Assembly (NCBI GenBank): GCA_017614315.1
Contig: JAGACA010000013.1
Location: forward strand, 49,157-113,156
Source of the DNA: Clostridia bacterium
Lineage (GTDB): Bacteria > Bacillota > Clostridia > Christensenellales > CAG-138
DNA length: 64,000 nucleotides
Direction: 5' to 3'
Part shown: positions 17,577 through 26,684 of the stretch, piece after piece
Numbering within the stretch: position 1 is the stretch's first letter
Layout: every line of letters begins with the position of its first letter
Made by a program: the position numbers and the translations under genes
The notes under the pieces: generated by a model
The model's database searches: none
Told to the model about the DNA's origin: nothing
Seen by the model: only the letters and a program-made list of their open reading frames with translations

Positions 17577-18739
17577 TCCACATATCAAAGCGTGCCGATT
17601 TCACGTTGTTCAAGGGCAGGGCCGAATGGCTGAACCGCTATGTCGGCTGGGGCATAAGGCTCTTCGCCGTGTTCCTCTCGCTCGTCGTCAGCGGACTTCT
17701 CATATTCTTCGTTACGAAGCTCAATCCTGTCAAGGTCTACGGCGCCATGATCGACGGCGTTTTCGGCACCCCGCGGCTCACCTGGGCGTGGGTGCGCGAC
17801 TTTACGCTGCTCCTCCTCATCGCGGTCGGCCTCGCCCCCGCGTTCAAGATGCGCTTCTGGAACATCGGCGCAGAGGGACAGGTGCTGGTCGGCGGCATTG
17901 TCGCCGCGGCGTTCATGATACACCTGGGCAGCGCGGGCATACCCGCCGCGATACTGATAATAATGATGGCGTTCGCATCCATGGCGGCGGGCGCGGCGTG
18001 GGGCGTGATCCCCGCACTGTTCAAGGCGAAATGGAACACCAACGAGACGCTGTTTACGCTGATGATGAACTACATCGCGATACAGCTGACCTCCTTCCTC
18101 GTTCCCAAATGGGAGCATCCGAAGGGCTCGAACTCCGTCGGCATAATCAACCCCGACTCCAACGTCGGCTGGTTCCCCAAGCTGTTTGAGAAGCCGATCT
18201 CCGGCATGACGCAGGGCGCGCCCATGACGCGGTTCCTGACCGCGGGCGAGTCGGTCTACCTTAACGTGCTGATCGTCGCCGCGGTGGTCCTGTTCATGTT
18301 CTTCTATCTTAAAAAGAGCAAGCACGGCTATGAGATCGCCGTCGTCGGGCAGAGCGAGAACACCGCGAGATACGCCGCGATGAACGTAAAGAAGATAATC
18401 ATCCGCTCAATGACGCTTTCCGGCGCGCTGTGCGGACTTGCGGGCTTCATGGCGGTCTCAGGCATCGACCACACGATATCGACCGGCACGGCGGGCGGCC
18501 GCGGCTTCACCGCGATAATCGTCGCGTGGCTCGCGAAGTTCAACCCGTTCATAATGATCCTGATATCGGGGCTCCTGGTGTTCCTCGAAAAGGGCTCCAT
18601 TTCGATCGCCTCCGAGTTCGGCCTTTCGAAGGACGTTTCGCAGATAATCACCGGCATAATACTGTTCTTTATACTCGGCAGCGAATTCTTCATAAATTAC
18701 GAGATCAAATTCGCCCGCAGGGCGAGGAAGGAGGCGTGA
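17573..18739 (+). CDS. ABC transporter permease 1, nucleoside/BMP type
   Basis: 388 residues with about ten membrane helices, and the BPD_transp_2 pattern with FKMRFWNIGAEGQVLVGGI near residue 95. This GAEGQ segment is characteristic of NupP/YufP permeases. The ATG overlaps the ATPase stop (ATGA), so the two are translationally coupled. With the second permease it forms the membrane channel of a nucleoside (or other base-containing compound) importer. Confidence 0.93.
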   Translation: MIHISKRADFTLFKGRAEWLNRYVGWGIRLFAVFLSLVVSGLLIFFVTKLNPVKVYGAMIDGVFGTPRLTWAWVRDFTLLLLIAVGLAPAFKMRFWNIGAEGQVLVGGIVAAAFMIHLGSAGIPAAILIIMMAFASMAAGAAWGVIPALFKAKWNTNETLFTLMMNYIAIQLTSFLVPKWEHPKGSNSVGIINPDSNVGWFPKLFEKPISGMTQGAPMTRFLTAGESVYLNVLIVAAVVLFMFFYLKKSKHGYEIAVVGQSENTARYAAMNVKKIIIRSMTLSGALCGLAGFMAVSGIDHTISTGTAGGRGFTAIIVAWLAKFNPFIMILISGLLVFLEKGSISIASEFGLSKDVSQIITGIILFFILGSEFFINYEIKFARRARKEA

Positions 18740-18742
18740 ACC

Positions 18743-19795
18743 GTGGGCACTTTCTTCGAAAAGATGATCACACTCTTGACCAGCGCGGTCGCCTTCGGCA
18801 CCGTGGTCATGTACGGGAGCCTCGGCGAGATACTTACGGAAAAATCCGGGCATCTCAACCTCGGCGTTCCCGGCATTATGTACATGGGCGGAATCGGCGG
18901 CCTTCTCGGCTCGTTCTTCTATGAGATGTACGCGCCCTCGCCCGATCCCGCGGTGTGCTTGCTGATCGCGATCATGGCGGCGCTCGCCTGCTCCGTGCTG
19001 GGCGGCCTCATATACAGCTTCCTTACGGTTACGCTCCGCGCGAACCAGAACGTCACCGGCCTTACGCTCACGATATTCGGCTCTGGGCTTGCGAACTTCT
19101 TCGGCGGCAGCCTGAACAAGCTTGCGGGCGGCGTCGGTCAGATATCCGTCGCCGTCACCTCCGGCGCCGTGCGTTCGACGCAGCCGCTTACCGACAAGCT
19201 CGTGCTCGCGCTCTCGTCGAGCGGCTCCGGCTTCGTCCGTGCGCTCGGCTCCGTCATGGACGTGCTCGACAGGCTGGTGTTCAGTTACGGCTTCATGGTC
19301 TATCTCGCGCTCGTCATCGCAGTGCTGATGAGCCTTTTCATGAACAGGACGAGCAAGGGTCTTAACCTCCGCGCCGTGGGCGAGGATCCCGCGACGGCGG
19401 ATGCGGCGGGCATCAACGTAACGCGGTACAAATACCTTTCCACCTGTATTGGCGCGGCGATATCCGGCCTCGGCGGGCTCTACTACGTAATGGACTACAC
19501 CAAGGGCACCTGGGCCAACGACGGCTCGATCGAGGCGCTCGGCTGGCTCGCCGTCGCGCTCGTCATATTCGCGACGTGGAAGCCCTTACGATCCATATGG
19601 GGCGCGTACCTGTTCGGCGCGCTGTACTGGCTGTACAACTACATCCCGGGCTTGAGCCGCAGCTCGCAGGAGATCTTCAAAATGCTCCCCTACGTCGTCA
19701 CGATAGTCGTGCTCATAACCGTATCCCTCCGCCACAAAAGGGAGGATCAGCCCCCGACTTCGCTCGGCATATCGTACTTCCGCGAGGACAGGTAG
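18743..19795 (+). CDS. ABC transporter permease 2, nucleoside/BMP type
   Basis: 350 residues, GTG start 3 bases after permease 1 with AAGGAGG overlapping the preceding stop. It has eight to nine hydrophobic segments and the second conserved permease motif (SGHLNLGVPGIMYMGG-like, here KSGHLNLGVPGIMYMGG) near residue 35. It is paired with permease 1 as in NupP/NupQ. A terminator follows at 19817, so the operon ends here without a substrate-binding protein. Confidence 0.93.
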   Translation: MGTFFEKMITLLTSAVAFGTVVMYGSLGEILTEKSGHLNLGVPGIMYMGGIGGLLGSFFYEMYAPSPDPAVCLLIAIMAALACSVLGGLIYSFLTVTLRANQNVTGLTLTIFGSGLANFFGGSLNKLAGGVGQISVAVTSGAVRSTQPLTDKLVLALSSSGSGFVRALGSVMDVLDRLVFSYGFMVYLALVIAVLMSLFMNRTSKGLNLRAVGEDPATADAAGINVTRYKYLSTCIGAAISGLGGLYYVMDYTKGTWANDGSIEALGWLAVALVIFATWKPLRSIWGAYLFGALYWLYNYIPGLSRSSQEIFKMLPYVVTIVVLITVSLRHKREDQPPTSLGISYFREDR

Positions 19796-19816
19796 GCGGC
19801 AAAACGCTTTTAACGG

Positions 19817-19853
19817 AAAAGGGACCTTCTTCAAAAAGAAGCTCCCTTTTGTT
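19817..19853 (+). terminator. Terminator of the ABC importer operon
   Basis: AAAAGGGA...TTCTT / AAGAA...TCCCTTTT stem with a CAAA loop and one internal mismatch, ending in Ts. Confidence 0.75.
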
Positions 19854-19859
19854 TATGGA

Positions 19860-20066
19860 TCCATGTGTCAGCTTTCCTTTGCGGGATCAGGAATCGGCAA
19901 TGCGGGCTGTACCGCATAGGAAGAGAAGCCTCTCGCATCAGAAAGGCCGCGGCGATTTCCGCCGTGTTCAACGGTATCAACGCTTACAACGCGGTAAAGA
20001 TCAGAAAAAGCTTTGATCGACAGGCGTCTGTCCTATTGAGGATCGCAAACGCGGTCCGCTTTTTTG
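19860..20066 (+). ncRNA. Candidate structured RNA upstream of uppP
   Basis: This 345-bp gap between genes has no convincing protein. It contains successive hairpins: ATGCGG/CCGCAT (around 19900-19920), CGGC-GATTTCC-GCCG (around 19955), GACAG-GCGT-CTGTC (around 20020) and a final GGATCGC-AAAC-GCGGTCC stem (20040-20057) followed by GC and six Ts, a likely Rho-independent terminator. This pattern fits a ~200-nt regulatory RNA or an attenuator leader, but I do not recognise a known riboswitch core (no T-box, TPP, SAM or purine motifs). No clear promoter is seen in front of it. Confidence 0.3.
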
Positions 20067-20140
20067 TTTGTCTTTTTGCTTGAATTCTCCTTCATATAAT
20101 GATATTATTGTATTTGAGCAAATATCGTTTTGAGGTGGAA

Positions 20141-20941
20141 ATGAACGTACTTATCGAGATCATCAAGAGCATCGTCCTCGGCCTCGTTCAGGGGTTCGGG
20201 GAGTTCCTTCCCATATCCTCGTCCGGCCATCTCGTGCTGACCGAGAGGCTCTTCGGCATCGGCGAGGGAGGTCAGCTCATGACCGTGCTCCTGCACGTCG
20301 CGACGCTTGCGGCGGTTGTCATCGTGTATTGGGAGCAGGTATGGGAGATAATCAAAAAGCCCATCCAGTGGAAAACGCTCTGGCTTTTGGTGGCGACCGC
20401 CGTCACCGCGGCTATGGCGATCGCCTTCAAGAAATTTTTCGATATCGCGAACGACGGCGATTACCTCTGGATCTGCTTCATAATCACTTCCGTGATACTC
20501 GTCATCGGCGAGCTTTTAAGGAAGAACCGCCCGCAGGAGCTTCGCCTTAAGGACATGAAATGGTGGCACGCCGTCGTGATCGGCGCGATACAGGGCGTGG
20601 CGGTGCTCCCCGGCATTTCCCGCTCCGGCTCGACCATAACGGGCGCTTCGGTCTGCGGATTCAAGAAAAAGGACGCGGCAGAGTTCTCGTTCCTGCTCTC
20701 GATACCCGCGATACTCGGAGGGCTCGTTCTGGAGCTTCCCGACCTCATTAGGGAGGGCACGGGCGATTTCACCTGGTACGGGATACTCATCGCCATGTCG
20801 GTCGCCGGCGTTTCCGGCTATTTCGCGGTAAGGTTCATGATAAGGCTCATCACCAAAAAGAACCTCTGGCCCTTCGCGGTCTACACCGCCGCGCTCGGCA
20901 TATTCCTCATGCTGAACCAATACGTTTTCTGCCTCTTCTGA
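20141..20941 (+). CDS. uppP: Undecaprenyl-diphosphatase
   Basis: 266 residues with about eight membrane helices. It carries both UppP/BacA signatures: GEFLPISSSGHL near residue 25 and LPGISRSGSTITG near residue 160. It dephosphorylates undecaprenyl pyrophosphate to recycle the peptidoglycan lipid carrier and can confer bacitracin tolerance. ATG 20141 has GAGGTGG upstream; the frame extends 14 codons further but lacks a signal there. A -10-like TATAAT lies at 20095-20100 without a good -35 box. Confidence 0.95.
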   Translation: MNVLIEIIKSIVLGLVQGFGEFLPISSSGHLVLTERLFGIGEGGQLMTVLLHVATLAAVVIVYWEQVWEIIKKPIQWKTLWLLVATAVTAAMAIAFKKFFDIANDGDYLWICFIITSVILVIGELLRKNRPQELRLKDMKWWHAVVIGAIQGVAVLPGISRSGSTITGASVCGFKKKDAAEFSFLLSIPAILGGLVLELPDLIREGTGDFTWYGILIAMSVAGVSGYFAVRFMIRLITKKNLWPFAVYTAALGIFLMLNQYVFCLF

Positions 20942-20960
20942 TACCCCGAAAGGATACCCC

Positions 20961-21869
20961 ATGGATAAGAGCTCCGATACCAAAGCCCCCTTCAATCCCT
21001 ATAATAAGAAATTCGATCCGAAGCACGATATCGTGACGCTTATTATGATCACCGTCGTATGCTTCCTTCACTGCTGCGTCATAACGTATTTTTACGAGCC
21101 GAACCATTTCCTCTCGGGCGGTGTGACCGGCCTTTCGCTGTTGTTCAATTACCTGTGGAAGATCCCGAAGTGGATCGTCCTCATTGGCCTCAACATCCCC
21201 ATCGCGCTGTTCGGCATCAAGTACGCAAGCCTTAAGTTCAGCCTGTTCAGCCTTTACGCGACCGTGTGCTATTCTGCCATGTTCGAGATACCCGTAATGG
21301 ACATGATAAGGAGCCTCCCGTCGCTCGGCGAAAACAACGCTCTGCTTTCCGCGATGGTCGGCTCCGCGATAATCGGCGTGACCTGCGCGCCGGTCGTAAA
21401 GCGCGGCGCTTCCCTCGGCGGTATAGACATAATAACCGTCGTTCTGAACCACAAGCTGTCGATACCCGCCGGCTCGTTCAACATCGTTTTCAACCTCGTT
21501 ATAATGAGCTTCCTTATCCCCTCCTACGGCGTGGAGGTCGCGCTTCTGTCGATGGTCGCTATGTTCATCAGCAACATGGCGTACAATTTCGCCATGCGCG
21601 GCGTCAACCGCAATATGTCCGTGTTCATAATTAGCGAGGAATGGGACGAGATTGCGCCGCAGGTGCTTAAGGAGATGGGGCGCGGCGTCACGTACATCCA
21701 CGCGGAGGGCGCGTACACCGGTCAGCCGAGGAAGCTCGTTTACTGCATCGTCAAGGCGACGGAGCTCGCAAAGCTCAAGTCCATAATCAAATCCCACGAT
21801 CCCAAGGCGCTGTTCTCCATAATCGAGACGCAGGAGGTCACGGGACGCGGCTTCGGCGCCATCAACTGA
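20961..21869 (+). CDS. YitT-family membrane protein with DUF2179 domain
   Basis: 302 residues. Five to six membrane helices (residues ~25-210) with the YitT pattern (FLSGGVTGLSLLF and RGASLGGIDIITVVLNHK) are followed by a cytoplasmic DUF2179 domain of ~80 residues (ending ...IIETQEVTGRGF). The family is of unknown function, possibly a transporter. It begins 19 bases after uppP, so is probably co-transcribed. Confidence 0.92.
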   Translation: MDKSSDTKAPFNPYNKKFDPKHDIVTLIMITVVCFLHCCVITYFYEPNHFLSGGVTGLSLLFNYLWKIPKWIVLIGLNIPIALFGIKYASLKFSLFSLYATVCYSAMFEIPVMDMIRSLPSLGENNALLSAMVGSAIIGVTCAPVVKRGASLGGIDIITVVLNHKLSIPAGSFNIVFNLVIMSFLIPSYGVEVALLSMVAMFISNMAYNFAMRGVNRNMSVFIISEEWDEIAPQVLKEMGRGVTYIHAEGAYTGQPRKLVYCIVKATELAKLKSIIKSHDPKALFSIIETQEVTGRGFGAIN

Positions 21870-21908
21870 TCAAAAAACGATAACATAATCTGTTTCAGGA
21901 GGACGCAT

Positions 21909-23267
21909 ATGAACAAAACCGTTGAAGCCATCATCGAACGCGACCGCGACAAGCTCGTCGAGTCCCTTCGCGAAAGCATCCGCATACCCTCGACCGAGGG
22001 CGCTCCCGAGCCCGGCGCGCCTTTCGGCAAGGCAGTACGCGAGGCGCTCGATCACGCCCTTGAGACCGGCAGAAAGTTCGGCCTCAAATGCGAAAACATG
22101 GAGGGCTACGTCGGCACGATAGAGTACGGCGAGGGCGAGGAGATGGTCGGCGTTATCTGCCATCTTGACGTCGTTCCGGAGGGCACGGGCTGGAAGCATC
22201 CTCCCTACGGCGCGGTGGTCGAAGACGGAATGATTTGGGGCCGCGGCACCCTTGACGACAAGGGTCCGGCGTTCGCCGCGATATACGCCCTTGCCGCGAT
22301 CAGAGAGGCGGGCGTCCCCCTCAGGCGCCGCATTCGCGTGATTCTCGGCACAAACGAGGAGACCGGCTGGGGCTGCATGAAGTATTACCGAGAGCACGGC
22401 GAAGCGCCGACGCTCGGCTTCACCCCCGACGGGAACTATCCTGTCGTCTGCTCCGAAAAGGGCATACTGCACACCGCTTTTGAAAAGAGGTTCTCAAGCG
22501 GCATACGCATCAAGGCCGGCACCCGTCCGAACGTCGTCGCGGGACGCACGGAGATATTCGTCCCCGTGAAAGCCGAGAGGGTCGATGAGGCGATCAAGAA
22601 AGCGGGTCTCACCGACTTCGGCTATGAGGTCGCTCCCGCGGAGAACGGAACGGAGCTCGTGATAAAGGGCGTAGACGCCCACGCCTCCCTTCCCGAGGAC
22701 GGAAAGAACAGCATGCAGGCCGCTTTCGCCGTGCTCGATCTTTTGGGCCTCCCCGGCGAGGACGGAAAAATGATATCCGTCATACACAAGGCTCTCGGCA
22801 TGGATATGCACGGCGAGAGCATGGGGCTCGATATAACCGATCCTTCCGGCCGTCTCACGCTGAATCCCGGCGTGATCGAGTGGAACGAGAACGGCATAGT
22901 CAAATTCATGATCGACGTACGCCATCCGACCTCGCTTTCGAAGGACGAGGTCAAGGAAAAGCAGATCGCCGCTCTGGGCATGACCCTCGTTCACGAGCAC
23001 GCGCAGGACGGGCTTTACGTTCCCGAGGATTCCGAGCTCGTGTCGAAACTCATGGCTGTTTACGAGGAGCGCACCGGCGAACACCTTGAGGCGCTCCGCA
23101 TAGGCGGAGGCACTTATGCCCGCGCCTTTAAGAACGTCGTCGCGTTCGGCCCCGAGATCGCAGGTCACCCCGCGCAGATCCATATGCCGAACGAAGCGAT
23201 CTCCGTCGAAGACCTTATGTTCGACGCGCATGTCATCGCCGACGCGATGATCGCGCTCGCAGAGTGA
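21909..23267 (+). CDS. PepV-like M20 dipeptidase (Sapep family)
   Basis: 452 residues. The di-zinc M20 motifs are present: ICHLDVVPEG (His-x-Asp) near residue 82, GRGTLDDKGP (bridging Asp) near residue 113, and GTNEETGWGCMKYY (Glu-Glu) near residue 147. Overall length and order match PepV/Sapep beta-Ala-Xaa dipeptidases. It hydrolyses dipeptides in the cytoplasm. AGGAGG lies 6 bases before the ATG. It is 39 bases after the YitT gene. Confidence 0.93.
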   Translation: MNKTVEAIIERDRDKLVESLRESIRIPSTEGAPEPGAPFGKAVREALDHALETGRKFGLKCENMEGYVGTIEYGEGEEMVGVICHLDVVPEGTGWKHPPYGAVVEDGMIWGRGTLDDKGPAFAAIYALAAIREAGVPLRRRIRVILGTNEETGWGCMKYYREHGEAPTLGFTPDGNYPVVCSEKGILHTAFEKRFSSGIRIKAGTRPNVVAGRTEIFVPVKAERVDEAIKKAGLTDFGYEVAPAENGTELVIKGVDAHASLPEDGKNSMQAAFAVLDLLGLPGEDGKMISVIHKALGMDMHGESMGLDITDPSGRLTLNPGVIEWNENGIVKFMIDVRHPTSLSKDEVKEKQIAALGMTLVHEHAQDGLYVPEDSELVSKLMAVYEERTGEHLEALRIGGGTYARAFKNVVAFGPEIAGHPAQIHMPNEAISVEDLMFDAHVIADAMIALAE

Positions 23268-23276
23268 TCCAAAAAA

Positions 23277-23295
23277 GGGAGGCCTCGCGCCTCCC
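23277..23295. terminator. Hairpin after the dipeptidase gene
   Basis: GGGAGGC / GCCTCCC stem with a CTCGC loop. The A-run lies on its left, so a T-run is present only for minus-strand transcription; termination on the plus strand would be weak. Confidence 0.5.
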
Positions 23296-23324
23296 GATTT
23301 AATAATAAAAGAAAGGATAAAGCT

Positions 23325-24026
23325 ATGTTCTGTCCCAAATGCGGCAAGAATAATCCCGCCGACGCAGCATTCTGCGAAAACTGCGGAAGTCCGCTTTCTG
23401 CCCCGTCCCCCGCTCCCGTACCGCCCGCGGCGGCTCCGGCGGCTCCATCTCCCGAGGCCCCTGTCAAGAAGCGCTGGCCGGTGATACTCCCCATATTGTT
23501 CGGCCTGGCGTTAATGATCGAGATCTATTTCATGATCGACTTCTTCGCCTTCCTCCGCGAGTACAGCGCCTCGAACTCCTCGATGCTGATGATTATCATC
23601 ACTTGGTGCGGTACGCTCCTCACCGTCGCGCTCGCGCTCCTTATGTTCATACTGCCGACGAGGAAAACGCCCATACTTACCGCGATACCGCGCATACTGA
23701 CCCTTTCGCTGTCAGTGCTGTCGATCGTGACCGCGGCAGTAAACAGGACGCTTGACAGCAACTCCGTCCCGGTGATGGCCATGGGTATGATCGCAGTCGT
23801 GTTCTACATCATCGACGCCGCCGCAAGGCCGAGAAGCAAGGTGCTCGCGATATTCCACGCGATATTCTGCGGCATGTCGATAGTCGGCTCGTTCATCAAT
23901 CTTTCGAATCTTTACAGCGTGACCTTCGGCGGGGTGCTCGACACGGTCGAGGCAGTGCTGATCAACGTCGGCTTCATTATCGCCCTGTTCCTGATGGTAA
24001 GACGCCCGAAGAAACAAAAAGCCTGA
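23325..24026 (+). CDS. Zinc-ribbon polytopic membrane protein
   Basis: 233 residues. An N-terminal zinc ribbon (CPKCGKNN ... CENCGS, residues 3-22) is joined by a Pro/Ala-rich linker (residues 25-48) to six hydrophobic segments. Start ATG has AAAGGA upstream. The layout repeats that of the protein at 905-1609, with no close sequence likeness. Function unknown. Confidence 0.75.
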   Translation: MFCPKCGKNNPADAAFCENCGSPLSAPSPAPVPPAAAPAAPSPEAPVKKRWPVILPILFGLALMIEIYFMIDFFAFLREYSASNSSMLMIIITWCGTLLTVALALLMFILPTRKTPILTAIPRILTLSLSVLSIVTAAVNRTLDSNSVPVMAMGMIAVVFYIIDAAARPRSKVLAIFHAIFCGMSIVGSFINLSNLYSVTFGGVLDTVEAVLINVGFIIALFLMVRRPKKQKA

Positions 24027-24036
24027 ACACAACCGC

Positions 24037-24070
24037 AAAAAACTCCTCCGTATAAGCGGAGGAGTTTTTT
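24037..24070. terminator. Bidirectional terminator between convergent genes
   Basis: 14-bp stem AAAAAACTCCTCCG / CGGAGGAGTTTTTT with a 6-base loop. It serves the zinc-ribbon gene (plus) and the BMP lipoprotein gene (minus). Confidence 0.92.
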
Positions 24071-24083
24071 TGAACCTTGTTTA

Positions 24084-25310
24084 TCAGTTGCCGTCGGTGA
24101 GCTCGGTGATGCCGTCGATCCTCAATTCGAAGTAAGGAGCGGAACGGAACTCGGACTCATGGAAGTAACCGTCCTTGATGGCCTCGTAGTCCTGACCCTG
24201 ATAGAGAACGGCGGTGAAGTCGGCGTTCGGGGTCGAGGAGTTGAAGGTGTAGGTGGTGAGGTGCTGACCTTCTACGGTGAAGGTGGATACGTCGAAGACG
24301 TGGAGGGTGCCGGCCTTGATGGCGGCGATGACCTCGGCGACCTTCTCGGCGGTGCCGGCGGCACAGGAGGTGCCCAGAGCGGAGATCATGACGCCGTCGG
24401 TGTTGTAATCAACGGTGTAGTCATGCTTCATCTCTTTACCCTCGAGGAAGTCCTTGAGGATGTTGGTGAAGAGAACGCCCCAGTTGTTCTGAGCGGAGGT
24501 CAGAGCGGCGGTGGGAGCGACCTTGAGCATGTCGATGTTGTAACCGACGGAGTAAGCTACCTTGCCCTCCTTGAGAGCGGCCTCAACGGCAGAGGGAGCG
24601 CCGGTGGAGTCGGCATGCTGACCGATGATGACGCAGCCGCGCGCCATGAGCGCCTTGGCGGCCTCGTTCTCCTTGTTCAGATCGAACCAGGAGTTGGTGT
24701 AGAGAACGTCCATATGAGCCTCGGCAACGATGGAGCGGATCCCGAGGAAGAACGCGGTGTAGCCGGAAACGACCTCGGCATAGGGGAAAGCGCCTACGTA
24801 GCCGATATAGGGATCGGTAACGGAGCCCGCGTCCATGAGCTCCTTGAGCTTCATGCCGGCGACGACACCGGAGACGTAGCGAGATTCAAAGGTGTAGGGG
24901 AAGAAGTTGACGACGTTCTTCAGACCGCAGACAGCGGCGGTATCGCCGGTAGCGGGGCAGAAGACGATGTCGGGATACTCCTGAGCGGCCTGTACCATGA
25001 AGGCCTGATGGGCATAGCTGTTCGAGAAGATGATCTTGCAGCCCTTCTCGGCAAGCTCGCAGGCGGCGTCATAGCACTTCGCGTTTTCGGGGATATTGTA
25101 CTTCCAGATGACCTGGTCGTCCTTGATGCCGCAGTTGGCCATGGCGGCCTTGAAGCCTTCCATGTGGGCCGCGGTGTAGCCCTCGTTCTCGTCGCCGACA
25201 AGGATGATGCCGATCTTGAGATCGTTAGAGGGCTTCGGATCGTCGGTCTTGCAGGCGGCAAGGGCAACGACCATCATGAGGCAGAGGGCGATAGCCAGAA
25301 ACTTTTTCAT
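24084..25310 (-). CDS. BMP-family substrate-binding lipoprotein
   Basis: 408 residues. The signal peptide MKKFLAIALCLMMVVALAAC ends in a lipobox (LAAC), so it is anchored to the outer face of the membrane. The mature part has the BMP/PnrA fold: KIGIILVGDENEGYTAAHMEG, then FSNSYAHQAFM and CPATGD. BMP proteins bind purine nucleosides or related compounds. The ABC importer at 16011-19795 lacks a binding protein, so this is its likely partner although it lies 4.3 kb away on the other strand. ATG 25310 is chosen for the signal peptide and the GGAGG 8 bases upstream. Codon choice looks strongly biased, as for a highly expressed gene. Confidence 0.95.
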   Translation of the reverse strand: MKKFLAIALCLMMVVALAACKTDDPKPSNDLKIGIILVGDENEGYTAAHMEGFKAAMANCGIKDDQVIWKYNIPENAKCYDAACELAEKGCKIIFSNSYAHQAFMVQAAQEYPDIVFCPATGDTAAVCGLKNVVNFFPYTFESRYVSGVVAGMKLKELMDAGSVTDPYIGYVGAFPYAEVVSGYTAFFLGIRSIVAEAHMDVLYTNSWFDLNKENEAAKALMARGCVIIGQHADSTGAPSAVEAALKEGKVAYSVGYNIDMLKVAPTAALTSAQNNWGVLFTNILKDFLEGKEMKHDYTVDYNTDGVMISALGTSCAAGTAEKVAEVIAAIKAGTLHVFDVSTFTVEGQHLTTYTFNSSTPNADFTAVLYQGQDYEAIKDGYFHESEFRSAPYFELRIDGITELTDGN

Positions 25311-25355
25311 TTTGTTCCTCCAATTGAATTTATGTTGTGAGAATTCGCTTTCCCT

Positions 25356-25375
25356 CAATGAGAAAAAACTCATTG
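25356..25375 (-). promoter_or_regulatory. Leader hairpin of the BMP lipoprotein mRNA
   Basis: CAATGAG / CTCATTG with a 6-base T loop (minus sense) lies between promoter and ribosome-binding site. It may stabilise the transcript. It is not a purine riboswitch by sequence. Confidence 0.35.
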
Positions 25376-25388
25376 GTATTACCTTTGC

Positions 25389-25417
25389 ATTGTATTCCAA
25401 CGCGCGCAAATTGTCAA
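25389..25417 (-). promoter_or_regulatory. Promoter of the BMP lipoprotein gene
   Basis: Minus strand: TTGACA (25417-25412), 17-bp spacer, TACAAT (25394-25389). This is a near-consensus vegetative promoter. Confidence 0.85.
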
Positions 25418-25447
25418 TAGCATAGAATAATATAATTCTTTTTGTTA

Positions 25448-25476
25448 TTGTTAATGCCGTGTTCAGGTGTTATAAT
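25448..25476 (+). promoter_or_regulatory. Promoter of the anion permease gene
   Basis: TTGTTA (25448-25453), 17-bp spacer, TATAAT (25471-25476), divergent from the BMP promoter. Confidence 0.75.
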
Positions 25477-25511
25477 TCATCCCGCAAGCGACGGGAAAGG
25501 AGGTGCTTTTC

Positions 25512-26666
25512 ATGCCTGTTAAAGCTTCGGACGGGCTTGTTTCGCGCTCCCCCGTCCTCTCGTTCATCATCGCCTTTGCGCGGAAGAACACGGTGATGCT
25601 GATCGCGCTCGCCGCCGCCGCCGTGACCGCCTTTTTCGTGCCGCCCGACAGGGAATACCTCGGGTATTTCGACCTTCGCACGCTAACCTGTCTTTTCTGT
25701 GTGCTCGCAGTGGTCGGCGCGCTTCGCAACATCCGCTTCTTTTCGATACTCGCCCGCCGCGTCGTGCAGGTGTTCCGCACGGCGAAGCTCTGCACGCTCG
25801 CCCTCGTTTACATAACCTTCATAGGCTCGATGCTCATCGCGAACGACATGGCGCTCCTTACGTTCCTGCCGCTCGGCTATTTCGTGCTCTCCGCGACGCA
25901 CAAGGAAAAGCACATGGCGTTCACGTTCGTTATGCAGAACATCGCGGCGAATTTAGGCGGCATGCTGACGCCCTTCGGCAACCCGCAGAACCTTTATCTT
26001 TACTCCAAGTTCGGCATACCGACCGGCGAGTTCGTGAGGATAATGCTTCCTCCGTTCCTCGTCGCCGTCGGGCTGATCACCGTATGCTGTCTTTTCGTCA
26101 AAAACGAGCCCATGGAGGTCCCCGACGAGCCGGTGAAGCTGCCCCCCGTGAGGACGGCGATCTACCTTGCGGCGTTCGCGCTCTCGATCGGCATAGTCTT
26201 CCGCGGCATACCGTATTGGATAGGGCTTATAGTGATACCGATACTGCTCCTCGTCATGGACAGGCGCGCGCTCCTCGGCGTGGATTATCCGCTTTTGTTC
26301 ACATTCGTTTTCTTCTTTATTTTCTCGGGCAACATGTCGAGGATCCCCGCCGTGAGCAGCCTCTTTTCGGGTCTTCTCGAAAAGAACACTCTCGTCGTGA
26401 GCGTGCTCTCCTGCCAAGTCATATCAAACGTCCCCTCGGCGATACTGCTTTCGCAGTTCACCCAAAACTACGCCGACCTCCTCGTCGGCGTGAACATCGG
26501 CGGCACGGGCACGCTGATCGCCTCGCTCGCGTCGCTCATCACCTTCCGCGAGTACTGCTATCACAACCCGGATAAGAAGCTTTACTATTTCGGAGTGTTC
26601 TCCGCGTTCAACTTCGCTTTCCTCGGGATACTGCTCGCGTTCATGCTGCTTATAAAGCTGATCTGA
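25512..26666 (+). CDS. SLC13/ArsB-like anion permease
   Basis: 384 residues with ten to eleven membrane helices, related to the ion-transporter (CitMHS/ArsB/SLC13) superfamily. NDMALLTFLPLG near residue 115 and TPFGNPQNLYLY near residue 155 match the two re-entrant loops of the fold. It probably transports an anion or dicarboxylate, but the substrate is open. ATG 25512 is preferred over a TTG three codons earlier because AAAGGAGG lies nine bases upstream. Confidence 0.85.
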   Translation: MPVKASDGLVSRSPVLSFIIAFARKNTVMLIALAAAAVTAFFVPPDREYLGYFDLRTLTCLFCVLAVVGALRNIRFFSILARRVVQVFRTAKLCTLALVYITFIGSMLIANDMALLTFLPLGYFVLSATHKEKHMAFTFVMQNIAANLGGMLTPFGNPQNLYLYSKFGIPTGEFVRIMLPPFLVAVGLITVCCLFVKNEPMEVPDEPVKLPPVRTAIYLAAFALSIGIVFRGIPYWIGLIVIPILLLVMDRRALLGVDYPLLFTFVFFFIFSGNMSRIPAVSSLFSGLLEKNTLVVSVLSCQVISNVPSAILLSQFTQNYADLLVGVNIGGTGTLIASLASLITFREYCYHNPDKKLYYFGVFSAFNFAFLGILLAFMLLIKLI

Positions 26667-26684
26667 TAGGGTTTTTCTGCAAAG

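Noticed and set aside
19865-20083. 72-codon frame in the gap before uppP
   Set aside because: GTG start without a ribosome-binding site, no recognisable domain, and it crosses the hairpins and terminator. More likely non-coding.
25311-25420. Purine riboswitch ahead of the BMP lipoprotein gene
   Set aside because: The leader is only ~75 nt and lacks the conserved purine-aptamer joining sequences; only a simple 7-bp hairpin is present.
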